A DNA stretch of 64,000 bases, taken from a candidate division KSB1 bacterium. GTDB lineage: Bacteria > Zhuqueibacterota > JdFR-76 > DREG01. The translations under genes were made by a program, and so were the position numbers. The stretch is from NCBI GenBank assembly GCA_022566355.1, contig JADFJB010000002.1:60320-124319 (forward strand), in the 5' to 3' direction. Below, in pieces: positions 18,312 to 27,047 of this stretch (within the stretch, counting starts at the first letter, position 1; every line of letters starts with the position of its first letter). A model generated the notes under the pieces. The model saw only the letters and a list, made by a program, of their open reading frames with translations. It was not told the origin of the DNA and made no database searches.

Positions 18312-19355
18312 GTGGTTACTTTTACAAATCGAGAAGAAAACGTGCTCAAATATATCGTCGAAGATTTTGTAGCGACCGGTATTCCTGTTGGTTCAAAATA
18401 TTTATGTAAACAACACGATCTTTCATTTAGTTCTGCTACAATTCGCAATATTATGGTGAAGTTGGAAGATCTAGGTCTTGTATTCCAACCGCATGTTTCC
18501 GCCGGGCGAATTCCTACGGATTCCGGATATAGAGTTTATGTTGATTGTTTGATGTCTATAGAGCAAATATCTCAAATTGAAAGGCAAAGAGTCTTAAAAG
18601 ATCTGCGCAAAGTAGCTAAGGATTTTCATCAAATGCTTGAAAAATCATCGAAGATTCTTGGTGAAATCTCTAATCAATTGGGGATTGTATTGATGCCGAA
18701 AATGTTTAATGGAGTTTTTATAAAACTTGAATTAGTACCTATTTCTGAAAGAAGGATTTTGCTGGTAATATCCATTAAATCCGGATTACTGAAAACAGCC
18801 ACATTGGAATTGGATTTTGATGTGACTCGTGAAATCCTGGAACTAACCACTCAAATCTTAAACGAAAGGTTATCCGGTTTAACACTAGATGAAATTAGGA
18901 AAACAATTAATAAGCGTCTGAAGAGTGTAACGACGGGTCATCTAGGTTTATTAAGTTATTTTAAAAAATCGGCAAACAAAATATTCGATTTTGATGATAT
19001 GCAAGAATATTATTTTGGTGGAGCCAGAAACATTCTCAGGCAAAACGAATTTGCCACTACTGAAAAGTTTGATAATCTTATGGAATTTCTGGAAAGCAAG
19101 AAAAACACAATTCATTTCTTTACCAACCTAAATAAATCAAAATCATGTTGTGTTTCAATTGGTTCAGAAAACAGTTATGCCAAATTAGAAAACTTTAGCT
19201 TTGTTGCGTCGGACTATAATTATGGAAATGTAAAAGGTGTTCTAGGCATCATTGGTCCAACAAGAATGGACTACCCAAGAATGATTTCAATTGTAAATTA
19301 TATGTCGGATGCAATCTCAAAATTTGCATCTAACAGAGTGCTAAGGATTAACTAG
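18312..19355 (+). CDS. hrcA: Heat-inducible transcription repressor HrcA
   Basis: HrcA represses class I heat-shock genes by binding CIRCE operators, with its activity set by GroE. The 347-residue protein has an N-terminal winged helix (NREENVLKYIVEDFVATGIPVGSK, SSATIRNIMVKLEDLGLV), the hallmark SAGRIPTDSGYRVYVD near residues 70-86, a GAF-like middle region and the C-terminal GVLGIIGPTRMDYPRMISIV. It starts with GTG 18312 and has no strong ribosome-binding site. It leads an hrcA-grpE-dnaJ operon; dnaK is not in the window. See the promoter entry for the absence of a local CIRCE. Confidence 0.96.
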   Translation: MVTFTNREENVLKYIVEDFVATGIPVGSKYLCKQHDLSFSSATIRNIMVKLEDLGLVFQPHVSAGRIPTDSGYRVYVDCLMSIEQISQIERQRVLKDLRKVAKDFHQMLEKSSKILGEISNQLGIVLMPKMFNGVFIKLELVPISERRILLVISIKSGLLKTATLELDFDVTREILELTTQILNERLSGLTLDEIRKTINKRLKSVTTGHLGLLSYFKKSANKIFDFDDMQEYYFGGARNILRQNEFATTEKFDNLMEFLESKKNTIHFFTNLNKSKSCCVSIGSENSYAKLENFSFVASDYNYGNVKGVLGIIGPTRMDYPRMISIVNYMSDAISKFASNRVLRIN

Positions 19356-19370
19356 GAGTATTATCGTTTT

Positions 19371-19952
19371 ATGAAAAAACACGAAGTACCCGAACAGGAA
19401 ACCGATAACAATTCTAAGAAAAGTACGGTTTCCGGGAAAGCTGCAGGCAACATAAAGAAAAAGCGGCGAGAAAGCACAGACAAACAATTGGTTGAACAGC
19501 AAAAAAAAATACAGCAGCTTGATGATGAAAATGCAGAATATAAGGAGAAATATCTACGCTTGGCAGCTGAATTTGATAATTTCAGAAAAATGACACTTCG
19601 TGAAACAGAAAAAAGAACTCAGAATGTAAAGGATTCTGTAATTTTAGACGTATTATCTATCATTGATAATTTAGATCGCACAATCGATGCAATGAGCAAT
19701 AAAAAGAAAAACGACCCTGTATATAAAGGGGTTCAACTGATTTATTCCCAGGCAAAGAAATTGCTGGAAAAGTATAGTGTCGAGGAAATAGGTTCGGTTG
19801 GAGAAGAATTTGACCTGGATCTGCATGAAGCAATGATGATGGTGGAAAATAAGAATTACCCTGCCAATGTGGTTGTTGAAGAACATCTGAAAGGCTATAA
19901 GATAAACGGACGGGTTTTACGTCATGCAAAGGTTGCTGTTAACAATGGTTGA
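19371..19952 (+). CDS. grpE: Nucleotide exchange factor GrpE
   Basis: GrpE speeds ADP release from DnaK. The 193-residue protein has a charged, Lys-rich and probably disordered N-terminus (1-45), a long coiled coil (about 48-90) containing the conserved YLRLAAEFDNFRK, and a C-terminal beta domain (DLHEAMMMVE, VVEEHLKGYKINGRVLRHAKVAV). ATG 19371 lies downstream of an AGGAG site at the end of hrcA. DnaJ follows after 46 bases. Confidence 0.95.
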   Translation: MKKHEVPEQETDNNSKKSTVSGKAAGNIKKKRRESTDKQLVEQQKKIQQLDDENAEYKEKYLRLAAEFDNFRKMTLRETEKRTQNVKDSVILDVLSIIDNLDRTIDAMSNKKKNDPVYKGVQLIYSQAKKLLEKYSVEEIGSVGEEFDLDLHEAMMMVENKNYPANVVVEEHLKGYKINGRVLRHAKVAVNNG

Positions 19953-19998
19953 CACTCGTTAAGTATTAAAGATTCACAAAAACATGAAGTTTCATTAG

Positions 19999-21135
19999 AT
20001 GACAAATAAAGATTATTATGACATTCTTGGTGTACGACGAGAAGCAACCGAAGATGAGCTAAAAAAGGCATATCGAAAATTAGCAATGGAATATCATCCC
20101 GACCGGAATCCTGGTGATTCCAGGGCAGAAGCTAATTTTAAAGAAGCAGCTGAAGCTTATGAAGTTCTCGGTAATTCTGATAAACGCCGGATCTATGATC
20201 AATATGGTCGTGCAGGATTAAAAGGAGGTATGGGTTCTGGCGGCGGGATTGATTTTGATTTGTCCGATGCTCTTCGAACGTTCATGGATGGTTTTGGCGG
20301 TTTTGGAGATATTTTCGGTATGGGTCAAGGACGATCAGGCAGAGGAAGTCCTGCAAGTGGAAGCGATCTTCAAATTCGTCTTAAATTGTCACTCGAAGAA
20401 ATATACGAGGGTGTTGAAAAAAATCTACGGGTAAAAAAATTAGTCACATGTGATAACTGTTCCGGAGCTGGTGCGGAACAAGGCAATGGCGCAAAAACAT
20501 GTTCAACCTGTCATGGAAACGGTAAAGTCCGACAAGTGTCGAGATCTATATTCGGTCAATTCGTAAATATAACAACTTGTCCCACTTGCCATGGTGAAGG
20601 GGAAATCATTTCGACTCCTTGCCGTAAATGTAAAGGTGATGGTAGAATTCGAGAAGATTCTACAGTTAAGATCAGAGTTCCGGCAGGAGTGTCGACAGGC
20701 AATTACATTACAATGAGAGGCGATGGAAACATTGGTCCCAGAAATGGCCCGACCGGAGATTTGATTGTCATATTTGAAGAAAAGGACCATGAGCTTTTTG
20801 ATAGACATGAAGATGATGTTTTATTTAATTTACCCGTTGGATATTCACAGTTAGTTTTAGGTGATGATATTGAGGTACCTACTTTGAATGGTAAGGTAAA
20901 ACTAAAAATACCGTCTGGCACTCATTCCGGTAAAATATTTCGATTGCGAGGCAAAGGCATCCCCAAATTAAACAATTACGGTCAAGGAGATCAACTGGTT
21001 CAGGTTTCATTAATTACACCAAACAAAATATCCACAAAAGAAAAACAATTGATAGAAGAGTTGTCTAAATTTGAAGAAGACTATATAAAAAAAGTATCTA
21101 AATCCGAACCGAAAAAGAAAAAAAGGTTTTTTTAG
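19999..21135 (+). CDS. dnaJ: Chaperone DnaJ (type I Hsp40)
   Basis: DnaJ delivers substrates to DnaK and stimulates its ATPase. The 378-residue protein is complete: J domain with HPD (residues 1-70), Gly/Phe-rich linker (about 75-115), four zinc-binding CxxCxGxG repeats (CDNCSGAG, CSTCHGNG, CPTCHGEG, CRKCKGDG, about 150-215) and the C-terminal substrate-binding domains ending in a basic tail. It is the last gene of the heat-shock operon. A possible ComEA-like gene follows within about 60 bases. Confidence 0.97.
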   Translation: MTNKDYYDILGVRREATEDELKKAYRKLAMEYHPDRNPGDSRAEANFKEAAEAYEVLGNSDKRRIYDQYGRAGLKGGMGSGGGIDFDLSDALRTFMDGFGGFGDIFGMGQGRSGRGSPASGSDLQIRLKLSLEEIYEGVEKNLRVKKLVTCDNCSGAGAEQGNGAKTCSTCHGNGKVRQVSRSIFGQFVNITTCPTCHGEGEIISTPCRKCKGDGRIREDSTVKIRVPAGVSTGNYITMRGDGNIGPRNGPTGDLIVIFEEKDHELFDRHEDDVLFNLPVGYSQLVLGDDIEVPTLNGKVKLKIPSGTHSGKIFRLRGKGIPKLNNYGQGDQLVQVSLITPNKISTKEKQLIEELSKFEEDYIKKVSKSEPKKKKRFF

Positions 21136-21194
21136 TAAAATTTAAATAAAAATGTTGTTCATTTAAGTAAAAAGTAATTGTATTTTAAAGGAAT

Positions 21195-21662
21195 ATTGTT
21201 TTTAATAATAAGATTAAATTTAGATTCAAACACTTACTTGAGAATTTTGGCATATCGCGGTTACAACTTCAAATTACTATAGTCCTCCTATTTGGACTTG
21301 CTTTTGGAATTCTCATACCCAACTTACCCGATTCTCAAGAAAAAGATCAATCCCTTCAAAACTGGACAGAAGAGGCAAATTTATTAAAGCTGAAAGTTAC
21401 TGAAATTGAAAGTTTATGGTATGAACAAAGGAATGGGCCCACATCAAAGCCTACCGAGTTGTTTAAGGATAAAATCAATATCAATACGGCAAGTTCGGAA
21501 GAATTTGCCAGGTTACCTGGAATCGGTCCGATTTTAGCCCAACGGATTGTAAATCACCGTAATGAAAACGGCAAATTTGCTTCACTCGAAGATTTAACTT
21601 ATGTTAAAGGCATTGGCAGTAAAAAGTTAGAAAAAATAAAGTCCTTCCTTGTGTTTAAATGA
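21195..21662 (+). CDS. ComEA-like membrane-anchored helix-hairpin-helix protein (start unusual)
   Basis: The C-terminal 65 residues are a ComEA-type helix-hairpin-helix domain (INTASSEEFARLPGIGPILAQRIV, then LTYVKGIGSKKLEKIK), which binds DNA non-specifically during uptake. The same frame runs open far upstream, to a stop at 21186, and codes for a basic N-terminus (NNKIKFRFKHLLENFG), a membrane segment (LQITIVLLFGLAFGILI) and a charged spacer. That is the expected layout of a full ComEA-like protein of about 155 residues. No ATG, GTG or TTG lies in frame before the membrane segment; an ATT at 21195 just after AAAGGA, or one at 21213, is the nearest candidate. The only standard start, TTG 21459, would leave just the DNA-binding domain. 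The 5' end is therefore provisional. Confidence 0.7.
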   Translation: MVFNNKIKFRFKHLLENFGISRLQLQITIVLLFGLAFGILIPNLPDSQEKDQSLQNWTEEANLLKLKVTEIESLWYEQRNGPTSKPTELFKDKININTASSEEFARLPGIGPILAQRIVNHRNENGKFASLEDLTYVKGIGSKKLEKIKSFLVFK

Positions 21663-21728
21663 GATTACTACTTTGATGAACTTTAATTTTACTATTTTGA
21701 GAAACGGAAACTTACCTGAGGAGGAAAG

Positions 21729-22385
21729 ATGATCCATCAAAAAAGAAAGGGCTCACTCATATACGAAATCTTGATCGTTATCCTGTTATCGTTGCTTGTG
21801 GGTACAATTTTGTACCCAAAATCTGTTTGGGAGACAGTAGAACAGGAAACAGATTTGTGTAGAGAGAATATGAAAAAAGTCCAAAATGCAGAAATTTTAT
21901 ATCTTCAACTTCATGTTTCACAGAAATTTGATTCTTCAATTGTGAATGTGATAGAATATTTAAAGAACGATTCCGCATGGGTAGCAGACACTACGATGTA
22001 TGCACTGAGAGATTCATTTTTCGTTTCCACAATTAAAGATTATCTGACCACGTACGAAGAAGTAACTGATTCTACTGCAGCAGATTCTGCATTAAAATTG
22101 ATACTTTCCAGATCTGACACATTATCTAACCCGGAAACAGTTGATGCTCTGATTGAAAAATCATTGGAGTTATTACATCTATGCCCATCTATTGGAAAAC
22201 CGTATCATATTGGATCTGTGGATACTTCAATAATTAAAGTGTTGAAGGTTTATTGTCCATTGGATTCAACAAACATCGACAGCTTGAATGAGCGATTTAC
22301 GTTTAGTTTTCTCGGAGGTGGAAAAATTGGAAATCATGGTTATATTGACAATGGTGAGACTTCCTGGAAGGAAAAAAAGAAGTGA
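21729..22385 (+). CDS. Prepilin-like (pseudopilin) protein
   Basis: A 218-residue protein that opens like a type IV prepilin or type II pseudopilin: a short basic leader ending in RKG, then SLIYE with Glu at +5, then a hydrophobic helix (ILIVILLSLLVGTILY). Cleavage by a prepilin peptidase after the Gly is expected. The rest is a mixed globular domain with two cysteines (CPSIGKPYHIG, YCPLDST) resembling the C-terminal part of minor pseudopilins. GAGGAAAG precedes ATG 21729. Neighbours are ComEA-like and PilM/PilN-like genes, supporting a role in a pilus or secretion filament. Confidence 0.65.
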   Translation: MIHQKRKGSLIYEILIVILLSLLVGTILYPKSVWETVEQETDLCRENMKKVQNAEILYLQLHVSQKFDSSIVNVIEYLKNDSAWVADTTMYALRDSFFVSTIKDYLTTYEEVTDSTAADSALKLILSRSDTLSNPETVDALIEKSLELLHLCPSIGKPYHIGSVDTSIIKVLKVYCPLDSTNIDSLNERFTFSFLGGGKIGNHGYIDNGETSWKEKKK

Positions 22386-22430
22386 AAATATTAATCAAGT
22401 CTTTTAATTAAAAGGTAGGTGTAAAGTATT

Positions 22431-23384
22431 ATGCTAGGATTTTCTTTGCTTAAAAATTCTTTTCAGTTTGTTGAAATCGAAAATACCAACGGAAAACCAG
22501 TCATTAAACGGTTTGCTAAGCGACCGGCTGCTATCCCTTTTACTAATGAGAGCTTAATAAATAATGCTGCTCATAAAACTTATAAAGAATTGATTGATGA
22601 AGCTATTAAACAGTACGAGTTAAAAGGGCCAGTCATGGTGGCTCTTGATAATCAATTGGCATTTGTCAAAAAATTTTTAATAGATCGCGAATTGCGCCAT
22701 GATCAAATAGAAGAGTTTATTTTATGGGAATATCGACAAATATTCCCGGATCAATCTTTAAAAGAGTATCAATTTGTTTATGAAAAAATTTCAAATGAAT
22801 TTTTTGGTGATAAAGATGCTGTCGTTTCCGTAGTGTTTCGAAAGGATATTACTCAAGCCGTAATTAATTTATTTGAAAATCCCCAAATTGAATTAAAACA
22901 TCTGGATTTAGATTTGTTTTCTGCGTTGAATGGTATTAAGCATATCTATAAGATTGATGAAAAGGATTTTGTGGTTTTAGCCGATATTCGTAAGGATACA
23001 TTAAAATTACAGTTTGTCCGTAAAGGGCAATTCTTTGATTTTTATAAGATTACATTTAATTCTGAAGACAATGAACAATCAATCGCATCATTCGAATCCG
23101 ATGAAACCTTATCCCGGCTGTTAAACAAAGAAATTCGCAGGAAATTGCTGGAATATCATTTGGATGAAGAAAAAGCGGTTGATTCTCTCTACCTTTTTGG
23201 TGAAAAGGCCTCACCAGATTTAGCAGATTATATGACAATAAGTCCATCTCGGGAAGTCGTTTTGGTAGAACCCTTCAAAATGCTGGAATTGGATCCGGAA
23301 ATTAGTGATTTATCAACCAATGTTCCTCTTTCAAGTGAATATGCTATTAGTATTGGTTCTGCATTGCGATCCATCCCTGAATAA
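22431..23384 (+). CDS. PilM-like actin-fold pilus assembly protein
   Basis: A 317-residue cytoplasmic protein with the outline of PilM/GspL: an N-terminal MLGFSLLKNSFQFVEIE strand pair, HDQIEEFILWEYRQIFP (a recurrent PilM segment), a second actin-like subdomain (FVVLADIRKDTLKLQFVRKGQF), and a C-terminal end SEYAISIGSALRSI that matches the usual PilM finish. PilM binds the cytoplasmic tail of PilN; the next gene codes for a PilN-like protein whose N-terminus carries the short LNLL motif. The phosphate-binding loops are weak, so nucleotide binding is uncertain. AGGTAGGTG lies upstream of the start. Confidence 0.7.
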   Translation: MLGFSLLKNSFQFVEIENTNGKPVIKRFAKRPAAIPFTNESLINNAAHKTYKELIDEAIKQYELKGPVMVALDNQLAFVKKFLIDRELRHDQIEEFILWEYRQIFPDQSLKEYQFVYEKISNEFFGDKDAVVSVVFRKDITQAVINLFENPQIELKHLDLDLFSALNGIKHIYKIDEKDFVVLADIRKDTLKLQFVRKGQFFDFYKITFNSEDNEQSIASFESDETLSRLLNKEIRRKLLEYHLDEEKAVDSLYLFGEKASPDLADYMTISPSREVVLVEPFKMLELDPEISDLSTNVPLSSEYAISIGSALRSIPE

Positions 23385-23398
23385 ATACTGAGGTATTT

Positions 23399-24454
23399 AT
23401 GTCTACATTAAATCTTTTGGAAGGAAAAGATCTTTCCAAAGAAGTAAGTCTGGAACCTGCTCCTGAATCTGTTTTGGAGGATCAACAAATTCAGCCACAG
23501 GAGGTTAAAGAGCAACCTGTGATAGCTGTAGAGAAAATCGAAGAACGTCCTGAATCTGAAACATCACATGAAAAAAAACAGCATGAATTTAGAAGATCTT
23601 CTCCATGGCCGATAGTTATGGGGGTTGTCGGAGGTTTGATTATTTTGTTGACAATTATTTTTTATCCCCGCGGATCGAGTGATGAAAAAACAAAAGATCA
23701 AACCCAACAAGAATCCTCTCAACAAGTGACATCACAACCACCAGGGATGGAGGAACCTGAGGGTCAACGGGTTGGAGATCCAGTGGATGAAAGTAGTACA
23801 CCTGTTAGCATGTCTGAAGAGGACACAAAAACTGTAAGCACCAGAACGCCTGTTGCTGTTGCTCTTGATAATAAACGTCAACAAACTTTTGCGGGAATGA
23901 TATTTTTGGATAATGTTCTTTCCTCAATGCCATCTGGAGTCAAATTGTCTTTTTTCCGGTATGCTAATGAAGATTATTTAGCTGAACTGGTATCAGAATC
24001 TGAATCACTTTTTTCGGATTTGGAGAACAGCCTGGATAGGTCTTCGGCAGAAACTTTATCAAAAGCATTATCCCAGGAAAAACAATTTGGTGCCTCCACG
24101 GTCTTAGTTCGACAAATACAGGGTTCGATACCTTCGAGTAGTACTTCTATAACAGCAACAGGATTACTTGAAGAAAGCCAAATTCAGTCAGGCTTAACCG
24201 CTAAAGCAAATCAAAGTAATTTGCAAATTCGGCAAATTGATATTTCTTCGGAAATATCAATCGGTAATACGATACGAAGACCCGTAACGGTTAAATTAGC
24301 CGGACAGCAAATCGCCGTGGTTTTATTTATCCGGGATTTATTAAGAAGTTACCAGAATATTGGTTTGAATAAAATCACGATTACCCAGGCTACCAGAGAT
24401 TTATCCGATTCCCAGGTCAACTCTGTCCTTGATCTCGATGTTTTTTCGAAATAA
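23399..24454 (+). CDS. PilN/PilO-like single-pass membrane protein
   Basis: A 351-residue protein. Residues 1-7 (MSTLNLL) resemble the PilN peptide that docks on PilM. A long Glu/Gln/Ser-rich cytoplasmic stretch leads to one membrane segment (WPIVMGVVGGLIILLTIIFY, about 75-95) and another low-complexity linker. The C-terminal half (FLDNVLSSMPSGVKLSFFRY, then RRPVTVKLAGQQIAVVLFIRDLL) has the ferredoxin-like arrangement seen in PilN and PilO periplasmic domains. The expected separate PilO gene is not present, so this protein may do both jobs. It follows the PilM-like gene by 14 bases; rsmD starts 16 bases later. Confidence 0.6.
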   Translation: MSTLNLLEGKDLSKEVSLEPAPESVLEDQQIQPQEVKEQPVIAVEKIEERPESETSHEKKQHEFRRSSPWPIVMGVVGGLIILLTIIFYPRGSSDEKTKDQTQQESSQQVTSQPPGMEEPEGQRVGDPVDESSTPVSMSEEDTKTVSTRTPVAVALDNKRQQTFAGMIFLDNVLSSMPSGVKLSFFRYANEDYLAELVSESESLFSDLENSLDRSSAETLSKALSQEKQFGASTVLVRQIQGSIPSSSTSITATGLLEESQIQSGLTAKANQSNLQIRQIDISSEISIGNTIRRPVTVKLAGQQIAVVLFIRDLLRSYQNIGLNKITITQATRDLSDSQVNSVLDLDVFSK

Positions 24455-24470
24455 TCCTTAATTACCATAA

Positions 24471-25028
24471 ATGAGAGTAGTTGCCGGAAAATGGAAAGGC
24501 GTTCATTTAAAAGCAGGTAAATTCGAAGATTTACGTCCAATTACTAACCGGATAAAAGAATCTTTATTTGGGATTCTCGGAGATCAAATCATTTCAACTA
24601 AAATATTAGATTTATATGCTGGTTCCGGGTCTATTGGAATAGAAGCACTCAGTCGTGGCGCCAGTCATTGTATATTTATTGAACGGTCACATAAAGTTGC
24701 TGATTTACTACTCAGAAATCTTCAGAAAATAAATATTGAACATAACAATTATGAAGTAGTCACTGCGGATGTATATAAATCCATTCAAACATTGGTTAAA
24801 AGGCAAGCTGAGTTTAACACAATTTTTTCAGATCCTCCATTTCGAACTCCAATTGCAAATCGTCTGTTGCATGCTTTATCTAAGACTAATTTGTTGAAGA
24901 CAGACGGAACTTTGATTTTACGCCATCATAAAACAGAATTGATTTCAGACAGAATATACAATTTTGAATCAGTGAGAGTAAAAGCATTCGGAGATTCAAT
25001 TGTGAGGTTTTTGAGACAGGTACTATGA
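24471..25028 (+). CDS. rsmD: 16S rRNA m2G966 methyltransferase RsmD
   Basis: RsmD methylates G966 in the small-subunit rRNA during assembly. The 185-residue protein begins MRVVAGKWKG, contains the RPITNRIKESLFGIL segment, SAM-binding motif I (ILDLYAGSGSIGIEALSRGA), and the catalytic DPPF at residues 121-124. Its stop overlaps the start of coaD, the rsmD-coaD pairing found in many bacteria. Confidence 0.95.
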   Translation: MRVVAGKWKGVHLKAGKFEDLRPITNRIKESLFGILGDQIISTKILDLYAGSGSIGIEALSRGASHCIFIERSHKVADLLLRNLQKINIEHNNYEVVTADVYKSIQTLVKRQAEFNTIFSDPPFRTPIANRLLHALSKTNLLKTDGTLILRHHKTELISDRIYNFESVRVKAFGDSIVRFLRQVL

Positions 25029-25534
25029 AAAAGAAAATTGCCATTTATCCCGGAACTTTTGATCCAATTACAAATGGGCATATTGATATTGTGGATAGAG
25101 CAAGAAAAATGTTTGATGAAGTCATCATTTCGATTGCTCAAAACCCTAAAAAAACGCCTTTGTTTTCTGTGGAAGAGCGAAAAGGAATGATTCGGGAATC
25201 GATTGTTTCTTTGGAAAACATCGAGGTTGATGCTTTTGAGGGATTATTGGTCCAATATGCCAGCATGAGAAATGCTGTCGCAATTATCCGTGGATTAAGA
25301 GCTATTTCAGATTTCGAGTATGAGTTCCAGATGGCTATGATGAATCGTAAGTTGCGGGAAAATATTGCAACTGTATTTCTCATGCCACACGAAAATTATA
25401 TTTACTTAAATTCATCAATTGTTAAAGAGGTGGCCTACTTCGGAGAAGATGTTTCACATCTTGTTCCTGAAATTGTTGTAAAGAGATTAAAGGAGAAATT
25501 TTCAAATAATTCAAATTCAGTACGTAAAATTTAA
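25025..25534 (+). CDS. coaD: Phosphopantetheine adenylyltransferase CoaD
   Basis: CoaD transfers AMP from ATP to 4'-phosphopantetheine, the next-to-last step of coenzyme A synthesis. The 169-residue protein has the nucleotidyltransferase motif GTFDPITNGHIDI near residues 9-21, RGLRAISDFEYEFQMAMMNR, and the C-terminal SSIVKEVAYFGEDVSHLVP, close to the canonical SSSIVKEVA. ATG overlaps the rsmD stop (ATGA). Confidence 0.96.
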   Translation: MKKKIAIYPGTFDPITNGHIDIVDRARKMFDEVIISIAQNPKKTPLFSVEERKGMIRESIVSLENIEVDAFEGLLVQYASMRNAVAIIRGLRAISDFEYEFQMAMMNRKLRENIATVFLMPHENYIYLNSSIVKEVAYFGEDVSHLVPEIVVKRLKEKFSNNSNSVRKI

Positions 25535-25664
25535 TTCTTATCGAAATATAGCGAACAAGAAAAATTATTTTGAATACTTTTGAATACTATAGAAAAAAGT
25601 TGTTAATAGGGGTTTTTCTTAAATTAATGTAAAAACAAATCAAAAAATTAACTGAATAAAAAAT

Positions 25665-26870
25665 GTGAATTTATCTAAAAGACTTTCAAAAATAGAACCT
25701 TCTGAGACATTGGCAATCACGAACCGAGTTCTCGAAATGAAGACGAATGGAGAAGATGTTATTGGACTTGGAGCAGGAGAACCGGACTTTGATACACCGG
25801 TGCATATCAGGCAGGCAGCTATTGAAGCAATCAATGCTGGCCACACTCGTTATACCCAGGCAACGGGGATTCCGCAATTGCGGGAAGCGATTTCATATCG
25901 TTTTAAGCAGGATAATGGAATAGATTATGGGCCTGATGAAATCATTGTTTCCTGTGGCGGGAAGCATGTATTGGCAACGGCTATTCTGGCAATTTGTAAT
26001 GAAGGGGATGAAGTTTTAATTCCCTCTCCATATTGGGTCAGTTATCCGGCTATGGTATGGCTCTCCGGTGCAGAACCTGTTTTTGTTCCCACCAAGCCTG
26101 ACAAAGAATTTTCTTTTGATGTGGAATTATTAAAAAGATCAATAACAGAAAAAACAAAAGTCTTTATGTTTTGTAACCCAGTAAATCCAACAGGTGCTGT
26201 TTATGGTGTAGATCAAACTGATCAAATTGCCGAAGTTTTAAAGGATACAAACATCATCATTATAACCGATGAGTTATATCATTCGATGATATTTGATGAC
26301 ATTAAGATCCGGTCTTTGGCCACCTATCCTGAATTGGAGGGAAGAGTTATTTCAGTAAACGGAGTTTCAAAAGCTTATGCTATGACCGGATGGCGAATTG
26401 GATATGCCGCGGGGCCACACAAATATATCTCACAAATGGGAAAAATTCAAAGCCATATGACATCGAACCCGACATCCATAGCCCAATGGGCGGCACTCGC
26501 TGCATTGACCGGCCCCCAGGATTGTGTTCGAGAAATGACAGCAATCTTTAAACAAAGAAGAGACTTTGTTTATAAAAGTCTTATGAAAATAAAGGGAATC
26601 GGATGTCATCGCAGCCAGGGAACCTTTTACATATTTCCTGATGTATCTAAGTTTTTTCCGGCACATGTAAATGATTACAATATTGAAAATGTGGTAGATT
26701 TGTGTAATTACATTCTTGAAACCCAAAAGGTAGCATTAGTACCGGGCAGCGCATTTGGTAGTCCAAAACATTTAAGAATTTCTTTTGCAACTTCTATGAC
26801 AAGCTTACAACAGGCAATGGAAAGAGTTCATTCAGGATTACAAGATTTGTATGAACATAAAGAAAACTAA
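25665..26870 (+). CDS. Class I/II aminotransferase, aspartate aminotransferase type
   Basis: A PLP-dependent enzyme, probably transferring the amino group of aspartate to 2-oxoglutarate; the related prephenate activity cannot be excluded. The 401 residues include GAGEPDFDTP, HTRYTQATGIPQLREAI, NPVNPTGAVY, DELYHSMIFDD, the PLP-binding Lys in VSKAYAMTGWRIG (about residue 236) and the substrate-binding Arg in LRISFATS. The start is GTG 25665; no good ribosome-binding site precedes it. It is separated from coaD by 130 bases with two copies of TTTTGAATAC and no clear promoter. Confidence 0.9.
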   Translation: MNLSKRLSKIEPSETLAITNRVLEMKTNGEDVIGLGAGEPDFDTPVHIRQAAIEAINAGHTRYTQATGIPQLREAISYRFKQDNGIDYGPDEIIVSCGGKHVLATAILAICNEGDEVLIPSPYWVSYPAMVWLSGAEPVFVPTKPDKEFSFDVELLKRSITEKTKVFMFCNPVNPTGAVYGVDQTDQIAEVLKDTNIIIITDELYHSMIFDDIKIRSLATYPELEGRVISVNGVSKAYAMTGWRIGYAAGPHKYISQMGKIQSHMTSNPTSIAQWAALAALTGPQDCVREMTAIFKQRRDFVYKSLMKIKGIGCHRSQGTFYIFPDVSKFFPAHVNDYNIENVVDLCNYILETQKVALVPGSAFGSPKHLRISFATSMTSLQQAMERVHSGLQDLYEHKEN

Positions 26871-27047
26871 TGGATTCCTTCGTTAAGTCGATATAAAATA
26901 AGGGAAAAGCCACTTTTTGGAACAGTTTTTGTGATATTATAGTTTGCAGTTAACGAGGAACCTCAAATAAGCAGTTTTAATGGTCCAATATTATTCAATG
27001 CATCAAAATGAAACAAGCCAAAGGTATGTAGCCCTGGGAGAGTAAAT

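Noticed and set aside
19335-19343. GAGTGCTAA, a CIRCE half-site, near the end of hrcA
   Set aside because: The partner half TTAGCACTC is not found nine bases upstream; the bases simply encode the hrcA C-terminus.
26932-26940. Extended -10 (TGATATTAT) before the TPR gene at 27048
   Set aside because: No acceptable -35 box at the right distance and it is a single short match; not strong enough to list as a promoter.
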